This document shows, piece by piece, positions 10,567 through 21,526 of a stretch of 64,000 nt of DNA (the first letter of the stretch is position 1; every line of letters begins with the position of its first letter). Location of the stretch: assembly GCF_029784155.1 (NCBI RefSeq), contig NC_073693.1, forward strand, positions 149,980,843 through 150,044,842, written 5' to 3'. The notes under the pieces are model-generated. The model was not told where the DNA came from and did no database searches. It was given only the letters and a program-made list of their open reading frames with translations. The translations under genes were made by a program, and so were the position numbers. The stretch comes from Uranotaenia lowii (lineage: Eukaryota; Arthropoda; Insecta; Diptera; Culicidae).

Positions 10567-13500
10567 TTAAGGTATTTGTAGATAGGGTACAAATACTCCA
10601 GATAGTTTTGCCAAGATGTCTCGAATTGGAACATCGGGTGGTTTACGTCGGGCCCTAAGGGTATCCAGTAGCCAAGCCCTCGATCGATCAAACCGTTCAC
10701 ACGTCCACACAACATGATCAATGTCGTGGTAGCCATCCCCACAAACACAAACATTGCTTGTAACTAGTTGTATACGAAACAAATGCGCGTCAAGCCGGCA
10801 GTGATTTGACATGAGCCGAGAAACCACGCGAATGAAATCGCGACTCATGTTGAAATGCTTAAACCATGCCTTCGTCGGGACCTTAGGGATAATCGTATGG
10901 AGCCAACGTCCCTTTGTGCCATCATCCCAGCTAGACTGCCAAGCGTTAATCGCTAAAGTGCGAGGTATTGAAAAATATTCATTGTAAGTTATAATCCTCT
11001 CAAAGATTTCACCTTGTAACGCGCCCACCTTAGCCAATGAGTCCGCCTTCTCATTGCCTTGTATAAGACAATGAGACGGGATCCAAGCTAAGGTAATCCT
11101 ATACGAATTTTCGATCAAAGCGCCCAATAACCCTGAAATTTCCAGCAAGAAATGGGAAGAGCGCTTCATCAGTTTCATCGATCGAATTGCCTCAACGGAG
11201 CTGAGACTATCCGAGTAGATGAAATAGTGGTCTACGGGCAGTGTGCGAATGTGTTCCAAGGTGCAGTAAATAGCGGCTAGCTCAGCAGTGTAAACGGAGC
11301 ATGGCTCTCGAAGCTTGAACGAAGCTTCAAAGCCCTCATTATACACTGCGAAGCCAGTCGCGTTGTCGATTCTAGAACCATCAGTAAAGAACATTTTTAA
11401 AGGATCAATTTCACGTACTTTTGAAGCAAAGATTGAAGGAATGATGTTGGGTCGGACGTGATCTGGTATTCCACGGATGTCAGCGGTCATGGACAGATCG
11501 AATCTTATCAAGGAACTGCTACTCGGGTAAAAGTGACTCGTGTCCGAATTTAATAAAGAAGGATTTATTTCTAATTGACTAAAAGTTTTATAATCATTTA
11601 CATATTTTACTTGCGAATTAATATTCATAAGCCTTTTCAAATTTTCTATCACCAAAGGATTCATAGTTTCACTTCGAATTAGGAAACGTAGCGATAAATC
11701 GAAGAATCGATTTTTCAACGGCATTACTCCCGCCAGTACTTCGAGACACATCGTATGTGTCGACTGCATACAACCCATGGCAATACGCAAACAACGATAC
11801 TGTATTCGTTCTAGTTTAATCAAGTGGGTATCCGCGGCGGACCCAAAGCAAAAGCTTCCGTATTCTATGACCGACAGTATCGTTGTTTGGTATAACCTGA
11901 TGAGGTCCTGTGGATGAGCACCCCACCAGGTTCCAGTAATCGTTCGAAGAAAATTGATTCTCTTTTGGCATTTTTGAGTCAAGTACCTAATATGTTTTCC
12001 CCAGAGGCATTTAGAGTCGAACCAGACACCCAAATATTTAAAACTAAGAGATTGAGTTAGAGTTCTACCCATCATAAGGAGCTCTATTTGAGGAGGGGAA
12101 TGCTTCCTTGAAAAAACTACTAACTCGGTTTTACTAGGTGAAAACTCGATACCTAGATTCCTGGCCCAATGTGATAAGTTATTTAGAGTTTCTTGCAAAG
12201 GAGGTTTTATTTGAGTGTCTGTTTTACCTGTGATGTGAACAACACAGTCATCCGCAAGCTGTCGTAGCGTGCAATTTTGTGCGATACAAGCATCGATTTC
12301 TCGGATATAAAAGTTGTATAGCAGGGGGCTTAAACATGAGCCTTGGGGTAGACCCATGTAACTAATGCGTTCAACGTTGGTTTCTCCATGACTAAAATGC
12401 ATGATTTTTTCAGACAACAGGTTGTATAGAAAATTGTTCAATATTGGTGAAAGTCCGCAAGAGTTAAGATTACTTGATAGCACTTCTATGGACACCGAAT
12501 CGAATGCCCCTTTGATGTCCAGAAATACTGCCCCCATCTGCTCTTTTTGGGCAAACGCCAATTGAATGTCTGATGAAAGTAATGCTAGACAGTCGTTCGT
12601 ACCCTTGCCTCTACGGAATCCAAATTGTGTACTTGACAACAGGTTGTTTGATTCAACCCATTTATCCAGCCGAAAGAGAATCATTTTTTCGAGCAATTTC
12701 CGGAGACACGAGAGCATCGCAATCGGCCTATACGAATTGTATTCAGAAGCTGGTTTTCCCGGTTTTTGGATGGCGATGACTTTCACTTGTCTCCAGTCAT
12801 GCGGAACAATGTTCAGCTCCAAACACTTATTGAATAAATTCAACAAGCGTTTTTTAGCGGTATCTGGCAGATTCTTCAACAAGTTGAATTTGATTCTATC
12901 CAGTCCGGGAGCTGAATTGTTGCAAGACCAGAGCGCAAGTGAAAGTTCGACCATCGAGAATTGATCCTCTGATTCGGAACTATTCTCTGTATCCCAATAG
13001 TGTTTCTGAGCTGGTGCTGCGTCCGGGCAGACCTTTTTCGCGAACTGTGTCAGCCATCGACTCGAGCTTTCCTCACTTTCGTTCGTGGGAGTGTGATTAC
13101 GCATGTTTCGTGCTGTTTGCCAAAGTGTGCGCAGAGACGTTTCTCGAGATAACCCATCAACGAATCGCCGCCAGTACCCACGTTTCTTGCCCCTGATCAA
13201 GTTCTTGAACTTGCGTTCCAAGGCCAAGTAACGTTGGAACTTCTCTGGCAATCCGGTTCTGCGAAACTCGACAAACGCCTTGCACTTTTCTCCTCGTGCA
13301 CGTGAGCAGTCTCCATCCCACCACGGAGTGGGAGGCCGTTTTTGTATCGTCGAATTCACATTCCGTCTGACCTGTGCCCCGATTGCACAGTCCACAATTG
13401 TCCCGGAAATGAAACTGTACTCTGCCTCCGGAGGCAGTTCGTCCGTTGAGTCGATGGCTTCAATGACACCCGATGCATACTTTTTCCAATCTATATTCCT

Positions 13501-14229
13501 TGTGAGGTCATAAGGAATATTGATTTCTTCGAGTGGACTACGACCACTGATGATAGAAATATTGATAGGCAAATGATCGCTTCCCTGAGGGTCTTGGATT
13601 ACCTTCCACGTACAATCCAAGCTCAGAGAGGAAGAAGCTAGAGAAAGGTCTAAAATACTATGCTGTGATTGGGATCCATTAATTCGAGTCACTTCCCCAT
13701 TGTTTAAGACAGTCATGTTGAAGTCGTCGCACAGCTCATAAATAATGTTAGCACGATCATCATCACGTGAGCTACCCCAGCCCACGCCATGGGAGTTGAA
13801 ATCTCCCAGAACTAACCGGGGTTCCGGGAGAAGTGAAATGATATTCGCCAATTGGTTCCGGCTCACGCTTGAAGATGGCGGAATATAAACCGAGGCTAGG
13901 CAAAGGTCTTGACCTTTTATCCTAGCTTGGCAACTAACGACTTCAATACCTGGAGATGGTTGTAGTGGAATACGATAGAAAGAGTGGCATTTCTTGATCC
14001 CCAAAAGAACACCACCCCCTCTTTGACCATCACGGTCCAGGCGAATTATGTTGTGGCTGTGGAAGTTGAAATCTACGTTAGGAGAAAGCCAAGTTTCGCA
14101 TAAGGCGAATACATCACAATTCAAATTGTGTACCAAAGCTTGAAAAGAGTCTAATTTTGGTAGAATACTTCTGCAGTTCCATTGTAATACAGAAACAATT
14201 TCTCTTCCCTCATTGAATGAATTAGCCAT
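10567..14229 (-). CDS. Non-LTR retrotransposon ORF2: APE endonuclease, reverse transcriptase, RNase H
   Basis: 1220 residues from the ATG at 14229. An APE-type endonuclease fills about residues 10-230 (LQWNCRSI, CETWLS, LGDFNSHGVGWGS, SDHLPINISI). Reverse transcriptase follows at about 440-720, with FGFRRGKGTNDCLALL, AVFLDIKGAFDSV, GLPQGSCLSPLLYNFYI and the catalytic QLADDC. RNase H lies near 945-1080: FFTDGSRID, ELAAIYCTLEHI, YSDSLSSVEAI and AWIPSHCLIQGNEKAD. A C-terminal CCHC-like motif VCVCGDGYHDIDHVVWTC ends the protein. All key acidic residues are present. The product nicks target DNA and copies the element RNA at the nick. Confidence 0.95.
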   Translation of the reverse strand: MANSFNEGREIVSVLQWNCRSILPKLDSFQALVHNLNCDVFALCETWLSPNVDFNFHSHNIIRLDRDGQRGGGVLLGIKKCHSFYRIPLQPSPGIEVVSCQARIKGQDLCLASVYIPPSSSVSRNQLANIISLLPEPRLVLGDFNSHGVGWGSSRDDDRANIIYELCDDFNMTVLNNGEVTRINGSQSQHSILDLSLASSSLSLDCTWKVIQDPQGSDHLPINISIISGRSPLEEINIPYDLTRNIDWKKYASGVIEAIDSTDELPPEAEYSFISGTIVDCAIGAQVRRNVNSTIQKRPPTPWWDGDCSRARGEKCKAFVEFRRTGLPEKFQRYLALERKFKNLIRGKKRGYWRRFVDGLSRETSLRTLWQTARNMRNHTPTNESEESSSRWLTQFAKKVCPDAAPAQKHYWDTENSSESEDQFSMVELSLALWSCNNSAPGLDRIKFNLLKNLPDTAKKRLLNLFNKCLELNIVPHDWRQVKVIAIQKPGKPASEYNSYRPIAMLSCLRKLLEKMILFRLDKWVESNNLLSSTQFGFRRGKGTNDCLALLSSDIQLAFAQKEQMGAVFLDIKGAFDSVSIEVLSSNLNSCGLSPILNNFLYNLLSEKIMHFSHGETNVERISYMGLPQGSCLSPLLYNFYIREIDACIAQNCTLRQLADDCVVHITGKTDTQIKPPLQETLNNLSHWARNLGIEFSPSKTELVVFSRKHSPPQIELLMMGRTLTQSLSFKYLGVWFDSKCLWGKHIRYLTQKCQKRINFLRTITGTWWGAHPQDLIRLYQTTILSVIEYGSFCFGSAADTHLIKLERIQYRCLRIAMGCMQSTHTMCLEVLAGVMPLKNRFFDLSLRFLIRSETMNPLVIENLKRLMNINSQVKYVNDYKTFSQLEINPSLLNSDTSHFYPSSSSLIRFDLSMTADIRGIPDHVRPNIIPSIFASKVREIDPLKMFFTDGSRIDNATGFAVYNEGFEASFKLREPCSVYTAELAAIYCTLEHIRTLPVDHYFIYSDSLSSVEAIRSMKLMKRSSHFLLEISGLLGALIENSYRITLAWIPSHCLIQGNEKADSLAKVGALQGEIFERIITYNEYFSIPRTLAINAWQSSWDDGTKGRWLHTIIPKVPTKAWFKHFNMSRDFIRVVSRLMSNHCRLDAHLFRIQLVTSNVCVCGDGYHDIDHVVWTCERFDRSRAWLLDTLRARRKPPDVPIRDILAKLSGVFVPYLQIP

Positions 14230-15847
14230 CAAAAGAAATTGTTTCTGAAATGAGGGTCATGGTGAGAGCTTTTTTTTTTAAAATTTCTCTCAAAAGGGGT
14301 ACAAACATATTAATCATAGTTCTCCATCCTGCTGGTACACTGAAAAAGTCCAGGATGAACGCAACAATTTCCGAGAATTTCATCTTACCATCAGCCGAAA
14401 AGCTGGGAAATCTATTCGACGACGGATCAGATGCAGTTTCTCTGGAAATTGTTGCATTCCTGTTAGCTACTGATGGGCCTGAATTCTGAAGGGAAGCCTG
14501 GGGTTTTGACTTCCCAGAAAGTGGAGGGAAGTCCTTCGGGGATGGATTAAAACCCGGAGGATTCTGAATAGGAGGGGAAGAATTACTATTTCCACTTTGA
14601 GGATTTCTTTTAGTTTTAATTTTGCTGGCAGCTAATAGGGGTTGTGTGTTAGTTGTGCGTTTCCTTTTTGGAGCCTGTGAAACTTTTTTATTGAGGGATG
14701 GCCCAGTTGATGTTCCTTCACATGGATCCTCCCCTTCGGACTCATTCTCACTTAGAAGGCCAAACTGATTTTCTGAGACGATTGGCAAAGACTTTATCAG
14801 CATGTCTCTATAGGATGTTTTGACACGAGTTTTTAGAGAAGTCTTGATTTTTTCCCGGCGCGATATGTACTTCGGACACGCCGAGAGAGCATGAGATGCT
14901 TCCCCAGTGCAATACAAACATCTGTTTGCTGCTGGTGTTGTACACGAAGCTTCCTCATGCTTCTCCCCGCACTTAGAGCAGCGTGCCTGATTGCAACAGT
15001 AGGCGGCCGTATGATCCAACTGCTTGCACTTCTGGCAGAACATGACCGAAGGCACATAAAGTCTCACAGGTAGACGAACCTTCCCGATCGCAACGTAATC
15101 AGGAAGTGCAGTGCCGGAAAAGGTAACCCGAAAAGAGTTCGACAGGGAAAACGTCCGTTTTTCCCCCTCGTCAGATGCTGACTTTAGTTGACGCGCGTCC
15201 AACACCTTGATCGTGGGAAGAGCAGGGTCTTTGAATCGGCCAACCCCGGACTTCACCAGATCATCGACGGTCAAACCCTCTTCCGTTACCACTCCGTCGA
15301 TTTCCACGTCACGAGCGGGAACGTAAACGCGGTATTCGATCGTAAACTTCGGGTCACAAGCAATGGCATTTGCTTCCTTCAAGCTACCAACAACAATGCG
15401 CATCTTGTGCGGTCTCATTGGCTGGTAGCTAATTACGGAAGGGTAAGATCGATCAAGGTCTCGGGCAATTGAAATCACATTGGGTGATTTCCCATTCGGT
15501 TTGGACCGGATGTAAACCACCCAAGGTCCCGTCGATTCAGGTTGGTAAACCCGACGACGAGGAGTATATTCGGTAACATCTTCAGTAGGGGAGTTAGCTT
15601 GGTTCGGTGTTAGGGAAGTAGCTCCAATTGTTGGAGAGGAGCGAGAAGTACCGAATTTAAAGAATGCTGAGCTTACTGGTTGCTGAATTGGGTTGGTAGC
15701 AGGGAGAGGAGAATCTTCCGTATCAGAAATGTACATTGGTTGGAGAGGGGTATTAGGGAAATTGTCCTCGAAAATATTCTCCTTGGAAAGTGGAGAATTC
15801 TCATCATCCTCGCCGTCGTCATCCGATAGTCGGTTGCTTTCCGACAT
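14222..15847 (-). CDS. Non-LTR retrotransposon ORF1, Gag-like zinc-knuckle RNA-binding protein
   Basis: 541 residues from the ATG at 15847 (MSESNRLSDDDGEDDENSP); a GTG three codons upstream is not needed. The N-terminus is acidic and Ser/Pro-rich. A conserved globular part follows at about residues 95-220 (TGPWVVYIRSKPNG, RVYVPARDVEIDGVVTEEG). Three zinc knuckles then follow at about 270-330: CQKCKQLDHTAAYC, CSKCGEKHEEASC and CLYCTGEASHALSAC. The tail is basic and low-complexity. The protein is expected to bind element RNA and form the RNP used in target-primed reverse transcription. Its TAA overlaps the ORF2 ATG by 8 nt (ATGGCTAA), in a different frame, which suggests ORF2 is made by reinitiation. 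Confidence 0.9.
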   Translation of the reverse strand: MSESNRLSDDDGEDDENSPLSKENIFEDNFPNTPLQPMYISDTEDSPLPATNPIQQPVSSAFFKFGTSRSSPTIGATSLTPNQANSPTEDVTEYTPRRRVYQPESTGPWVVYIRSKPNGKSPNVISIARDLDRSYPSVISYQPMRPHKMRIVVGSLKEANAIACDPKFTIEYRVYVPARDVEIDGVVTEEGLTVDDLVKSGVGRFKDPALPTIKVLDARQLKSASDEGEKRTFSLSNSFRVTFSGTALPDYVAIGKVRLPVRLYVPSVMFCQKCKQLDHTAAYCCNQARCSKCGEKHEEASCTTPAANRCLYCTGEASHALSACPKYISRREKIKTSLKTRVKTSYRDMLIKSLPIVSENQFGLLSENESEGEDPCEGTSTGPSLNKKVSQAPKRKRTTNTQPLLAASKIKTKRNPQSGNSNSSPPIQNPPGFNPSPKDFPPLSGKSKPQASLQNSGPSVANRNATISRETASDPSSNRFPSFSADGKMKFSEIVAFILDFFSVPAGWRTMINMFVPLLREILKKKALTMTLISETISFDG

Positions 15848-16541
15848 ACCGGGCACGAGTGGAGAGCAAAACCTTCAAAGTAATTATTACCTAATTATGA
15901 AACACAAATCACTATTAACCGAGATAGAAACAAAATAAAATAATAATAATAATAATGTATATCCGTAAGCAAAACGATAAAAAGAAATAGAAAACACACA
16001 CACAAAAGGAAAAGGAAAAAAACAAATCAATCGATACTTATTCTACTGGTAACCCTATACCAGACTGCAATCGATCCAAAAGTGTGGTCTTTTGTTTCCA
16101 CACAACTGAAACGCCGGCTGCTGGCAGCCAGCCGTGGCTTGCTGTGGCGAAACAATGGGCGCACGATTTCACTCAGCCGGGGAAAGGAAAAAAAAACCCC
16201 AAGATTCACTTTGGGGAAAATAAACTGCCGAACTCCGTTGTCTTTATTACCGGTAGCGGCACGTAAGTCCAAATATGGTAGGTAACAGCTGAAACTATTT
16301 AATTCGCTAACGGAGAACCTTTTCCACACACTATCACTGCGAAAAATAAAACGCGACCTTCTTCACCGAGTGATGCGAAACGAATGACCATCTGTGCTAC
16401 AGCTGTCAAAATTCCTACCACTTTTTCCCAACACCATTGGACTTGCTCTAATGAACCGTCTCGTAATCTGGGAATATGTCAATTCACTTTTTAGTCTATT
16501 TAAATCATATGACTACTTCGATTTCTCGATACCACATATTT

Positions 16542-16858
16542 CCACACCGTATTCATTGAACGAAAACCCACAACAGTTCAAAACCATATGAAAAATCGCG
16601 CCGTTCTTCGTTCCATGCCAAAATTGTTTCCACTTGTTGTTATAGTTCTCGAGTTATACAGTAAAAACTGTATGAAACTTCCTTCCCTTTTTTCTTTCTC
16701 CCCGCTGGAAGAAGCAAGGGGTCTCAAAAAATCATTAGAATATGTCTCGTTCCCAAATACCCTTCCAGCCAAATTTGGTTCCATTTGCTTAATTAGTTTT
16801 TGAGTTATGTAAAAAATTATAAAACAGGCCACCTCCCCCTTCTATATCTTCCTACTTC
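16542..16858. other. Spacer between LTR element and degenerate retrotransposon
   Basis: No gene seen. It probably includes the decayed 3' UTR of the minus-strand retrotransposon relic that starts at 16859. Confidence 0.4.
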
Positions 16859-17189
16859 CTACATTTTAAAGAAAAAGAAGATAAGAAAGGGAACCATGAA
16901 AATAAAAAGAATTATAGACGAAGGTCGATAGATTTTTGAAAAAGATAGATTTCGAGCATGTGGTCCAAATTTAGCACAGATAGTATATCTCTCACTGGGA
17001 CGTAAGGTGGTTTTCCTCGGGCCCGAAGGAAGTCTATTAAATTCGTTCTGGCGACAACACGACCAGACAATATGCTCGATGTCATGGTAACCTTGGCCGC
17101 ATATACACAAATTGCTGCCAGCAATGTCGAAACGGTAGAGTACCGCGTCTAAGGAATAATGATTGGACATGAGACGGAAAAAATATACG

Positions 17190-18404
17190 AATAAAATCCC
17201 GACAATATTTTAACAAACCTTAACACCATCTACTGACAGAAAAGGTCAACATTTCTCGTTAATTGAATTTTTCACTTGTACCCCTCGTTCCGGGGGGTTC
17301 AAATGCACTCTAATATGCTTTTGTTCAAATTTGGAATACATTTGCAAAATGTACTCTGACATACTTTCGCCAATTTTTGGAGAAATGCTATGCCACTGAC
17401 TCAATTTAATTGAGAACCTGACTCGTTTTTGCGCATTCAGATTCCTCAATTAAAATAATAGTCTTCAATTTAAACAGATAACTTATTTGTATTGCATATC
17501 TGGTTGAGCCTGATCATTGATTCCAAATTCCACGGAACAGTGCTGAGGAAAATGCGATTAAGGGTTTTGATGACTTGGCCAAGTATTTATTTTGATTGGG
17601 ATCCTGATTTATGTTATAACAAGATATATAATACAGATTGTTTTACCAAAGTCTTAATTTAATTTATTTGAATTCATTCAGATGAAGATAAATTTTATCT
17701 AGTTTTATTAAGATGATTAATTCAAAATCTTAAAATAGCAGAGTTTTCCAGTTTAAGTTTAAACATCTAGTAGCCACTTGAAAGCAAATGATAAATAACA
17801 TAATTAAGAAATTTAAAATTTTAAAATTATTTCATAATAGGAAATGCTATTTCGCTTTTTTTCAAAACCAGCTATTTCTATAACAAAAAAGCAGAAAGTA
17901 GTGTTTTCTAACTGTCAAATGAGATTTAGAAAAAAAATTCAAACCTGTCCACCGGGACATCCGAGGACGGGTTTAGGGTTTGCCAAACGTCCACGCTTGT
18001 CCACGTAGAGGAAGGAGGGGGTCTAAAATCGCATTTTTCTATCCACGTGGTATCTGAACGGCCCCCAAGTAAAAAAAAGCTTTGAATAGCGAATGACGAC
18101 TCTGATTCCGAAAAACTGTGCTAATTTTGGAGAGCCAAGACCACGTAGAGAAAGATCTCAGTGTGTTTGTTGTGCAAATGAACCTTCAAAATGCTAGTTA
18201 TTTCCAACCGTGTAATATAAATTGGTTTTTTTTTCTTAGCGTGTTTTACTGAATAGTTGCATTTCTGCCGCAGCATTTGATGGTGGCGCTTTTGGATTTT
18301 GTCCGTCGATTTCTGCAAGAGTTCCGAATCTTGTAATGGATAATTTTTGGTTTAAGGCTTACCCAACTCATCCTCGTCCCATTTGCGCTGCAAGTTGACA
18401 AGAG
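17190..18404. other. Unidentified insertion in the shredded retrotransposon
   Basis: Sequence with no ORF2 similarity separating the RNase H part from the C-terminal piece. AT-rich apart from a segment at about 17945-18065 with TCCACGTGG/TCCACGTAGAGG blocks of a type often seen in insect MITEs. Termini could not be defined. Confidence 0.4.
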
Positions 18405-19560
18405 AGTTTCTTTGATCTAAGAAGTAAAATTCGTTGAAGACGATTTCACGGTGATACGTGTGCGTGTCGCCTTCTATCGCCCCCATCTTTGCCAGAAAGT
18501 CCGCCCTCTAATTGCCCATATAATCGAGCAATGTGAGGGGCCCAAACGAAGGTGATGGCAAAGCAACGTCTTGATAAGGCACTCAGAATTTCCCGTATCT
18601 TCCCGAGGAAATACGGTGAGTGCTTTTCCGGTCTTATTGAACAGATTGCTTGAACAGAACTGAGGCTGTCCGTTATAATATAGTAGTGTCCTACTGGCCT
18701 TGAAACGACGCTGTCCAACGCCCAGTAAATGGCTCATAACTCTGTGATGTATACCGAACATGGTGGATGGAGGTTATTTGAGGCGGTAGTTATTTCTTTA
18801 AAAACTCCAAATCCCATTGATTTCTGTATTAGCGACCCATCTGTACAGTACATTTTGTCAGCATCGACGTGTCTATAGCATTGAAAATTCTTGGAATCAG
18901 AAGTGGACGATGCGAATCAGGGATTCCACGAATTTCTTGCTGCATAGACAAATCAATCTGGACAGAAGATTTGTCGTAGTCTGGGATGTAAACACGAGTT
19001 GGAGAATATGAAAAAGGATTAATCTGCATGGACATGAAGACATGGTATATAGACATAATCTGGTTTGAAGATTTTGCTCAAGTAGCCTTTCAAAATTTAC
19101 GATCACCAATGGGTTCATGACCTCACCAAAGCGATGCGAAGACAACGGTATTGGATACGCTCGAGTTTTATGAGGTGAGTTTTGGCAGCTGACTGGAAAC
19201 AGAAGCTACCATATTCCATCACTGAGAGAATTGTTGTTCGATACAATTTTAAAAGATCTTCTGGGTAGGCTCCCCACCAGGTGCCAGGGATTGATCGGAG
19301 AAAATTGATTCTTTATTAGCATTTTCCTTTCAGATACTCAATGTGGGCTCTCCAGGTACATTCGGAATCGAAATAAACCCCAAGATACTTAAAACACCTC
19401 GATTGAGTGATTGATCTGCCAAGGAGTTGAAGTTTAGGTTAAGCAGGTCAATGTTTTTTAGAGAAAACAACCATTTCCGTTTTCTGTGGAGAAAACTCAA
19501 TCCCGAGCCTCAAAGCCCAGGTTGACAACCTGTCTAAAGTATCTTGTAAAGGTTTATGCA
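18405..19560 (-). pseudogene. Degenerate RT end and RNase H of the shredded retrotransposon
   Basis: Minus-strand fragments read YYIITDSLSSVQAI (RNase H second acidic motif) and FAITFVWAPHIA (degenerate W-x-P-S-H motif). Upstream pieces match the thumb region of the intact ORF2 (MNPLVIVNFERL against MNPLVIENLKRL). Several frameshifts and stops are present. Confidence 0.8.
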
Positions 19561-19884
19561 GATGAGACTCAGTGGATCGGTTATTTCGGTCGGTATTTTA
19601 GATGGTTTGATTGGTTGCGTTTTTATCTATTTACTGATTTTCGCACCCATTGTTGCCATCCAGGTTGATATTTGTGTTTGTTTATTTTCTGAAGGCAACG
19701 ACCAGCTGCGTTGCTACCGGGTTGCTACATAAACGAATCCTGTAACAACCTACTGCTCGAATGCTATTTCTCGAATCAAGTTAGCAACTGTTGGTGCGAT
19801 GATGGGTTGATAGATATGTTGCTGAATGTACTCGATTCGAGGTTTAGCAACCATTGGTGGGCATGGTCTTATGTAAAGAAACAC
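19561..19884. other. Probable small insertion in the RT region
   Basis: Breaks the RT similarity. It contains CGCACCCATTGTTGCC (about 19643) and an inverted, imperfect partner GTTAGCAACTGTTGGTGCG (about 19781), so a short MITE is likely. Confidence 0.4.
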
Positions 19885-20120
19885 TGACGCCATTTGCTCA
19901 TGTTTTGCGTACGCCATTTTTATCTCTGAAGACAGCAAAGCAAGACAATCGTGTATCCCTTTGCCCCTTCGAAACCCAAATTGAGTATCTGAAAGAAAGG
20001 AGACCATTTGTTTCCACCCATTTATCCAATCGGAACAAAATGATTTTCTCCATCAATTTCCGAATGCAAGACAACATCGCTATTGGACTGTACGAATTAA
20101 AATCGGACGCAGGTTTCCCA

Positions 20121-21122
20121 CACTGAACAAAATTGGGCTATAAGCTTTATTAGAAATTCTAGTATTTTCGCACTACTAGAAAATCCAATACTTTTTATCA
20201 ATAGAGAAAGGATTGAATTTATAGGAATTCCAATGAATTTTAAAGCAAGCCAAATTCATAAAATTTATTGTTTAATGTAATGAAATGAATAATTTTATCG
20301 CGTAATAAAATATGCTCGTTCAGTTTATTAGTTTTATTCAAATTTATTTCCATGTTGAATAATTATATGAAGTTTTTATTGATAGTCAATACATTTTATT
20401 CTCGTCTACCAAACAAACTCGATCGACAATTTCACACACAATTCACTACTTTCTGGAGGACTAGCAATGTACCGACAATTCATCTATGCTCAAATTTTTC
20501 GTTTAAATCGGGTGTGGTTAAGGTGTTGGCCGCTGACCACATTTCGTATTGCTATCTGGTGTTTCCGTCTGCAGACTACATTAGATTTATTTTTTTCCGA
20601 CTATTCTGACAATTTGATGTAATCTAAAAGCAAACCACAATTTCAATTTCAACATAAATTAATTTTTAAAATCGCGGATTACCTGTTCTGTTGTAGTATA
20701 AAATCGTACTCGCAGCCGCTCAAATCCGGAGTTTTTCTTCTGGGCTGCTACCCCTCTGGGATACAAAGATTTACCTAAAGAAGGATACATATATCATCAA
20801 TATCCACGGCGCATTTTGAAATTTATCAATTTCTATTTCGATAATCACATTAAAAATAATTTACTTACCAATCGAAAAACCAACAAACTTGAAACGAACT
20901 CAAGTACACGGAAAGGACGATTTATCCCGCCAAATGTACTTTTTTCAAACTGATGAAATTTATAGGAAATTCTTGTATACTTTGCTTGGGACAGAAAAAT
21001 TTTGTAATCTATTGGACTTTCTTATAATTTTTACTGGATTTGTCTTTAGCTTCTATTAGTACCAGAACTATAAGATTTATTGGATCAATCTTTTAAATTT
21101 CATAGCCTGGTTTGGTTCAGTG
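20121..21122. mobile_element. TIR element, CACTGAAC family, copy 1
   Basis: The ends are CACTGAACAAAATTGGGCTAT (20121) and the inverse, ending GGTTTGGTTCAGTG (21122). Subterminal sequence rich in AAATTTATTGGATTTTCC-like motifs is shared with the copies at 43604, 48364 and 57785. The interior differs from them: on the minus strand an open stretch at about 20780-20690 ends at a consensus donor (ACAG/GTAATCC) and an acceptor-like TGTCAG follows near 20610. It is inserted in the RT of the shredded retrotransposon. Confidence 0.8.
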
Positions 21123-21526
21123 AGGCTTTTGGCTAGCAATAACTCTCACTTGTCTCCAATCTTCGGGAACAATGTTATGCTCCATCCAAGAATTGATTAA
21201 ATAAATTCAACAAGCGAAATTTGGCGGCCTCCGGGAGGTTTTTCAATAAGTTGAATTTTATTTTATCGAATCCTGGAGCTGAATTGTTACAAAAGAGGAG
21301 AGCAAGTGAGAATTCGATCATTGAAAAGCTGGAATCCAGATCGCATCTGTTCGGAGACACACTTCCGATGATTTTTTGCACAGGTGTGGAATCTGGACAG
21401 ATTTTCCGTGAGAAATTGAAAATCCATTTATGCGAATGTTAGTGCTTAAGAATGTTTCCCGCGACAAACCTCCCACAAAATTACGCCTATGCGCACGTTT
21501 TTCCCCTTGATCAGGTTTTCAAATTA

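Larger units (their letters stand above)
10161..16387 (-). mobile_element. Full-length RNase H-bearing non-LTR retrotransposon (I-superfamily type)
   Basis: A 6.2-kb minus-strand element with a poly(A) tail (T run at 10161-10176), a 3' UTR, ORF2, ORF1 and a 5' UTR of about 540 bp. It is flanked by the 11-bp duplication CCATCTGTGCT at 10150-10160 and 16388-16398. Both ORFs are uninterrupted, so this copy looks young and possibly competent. EN + RT + RNase H with a zinc-knuckle ORF1 is the layout of the I superfamily; the exact clade is not determined. Confidence 0.92.
9051..16448. mobile_element. TIR element with TAA target duplication, itself split by a non-LTR element
   Basis: The ends are AAGCAAGTTCACTGG (9051) and, inverted, GAGCAAGTCCAATGG (ending 16448). 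The duplicated TAA is at 9048-9050 and 16449-16451, confirmed by the uninterrupted LTR copy at 7163-7314. Minus the nested retrotransposon the element is about 1.15 kb. A 3-bp TWA-type duplication suggests Harbinger/PIF-like mobilisation (inference). One open frame at its left end (about 9051-9300, minus) starts MAAPKRFMHEYC, but it is not recognised. Confidence 0.8.
7163..16536 (-). mobile_element. Non-coding LTR retrotransposon (minus), split by a later insertion
   Basis: Direct repeats of 152 bp occur at 7163-7314 and, split, at 8984-9050 plus 16452-16536 (67 + 85 = 152 bp). In minus orientation each LTR starts TGTGGTATCG and ends GATATCATA. Immediately inside the 5' LTR is TTGGCGACGAGGAT, a plausible primer-binding site. 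Inside the 3' LTR is the purine tract AAAGGAGGAA. The host duplication TATTT flanks the whole element at 7158-7162 and 16537-16541. The internal region of about 1.67 kb carries no gag or pol, only a tandem array, so this is a TRIM/LARD-like non-autonomous element, probably Ty3/gypsy-mobilised (inference). Confidence 0.85.

Noticed and set aside
17945..18065. TCCACGTGG-rich block as a Helitron end
   Set aside because: No TC start, CTRR end or terminal hairpin could be found.
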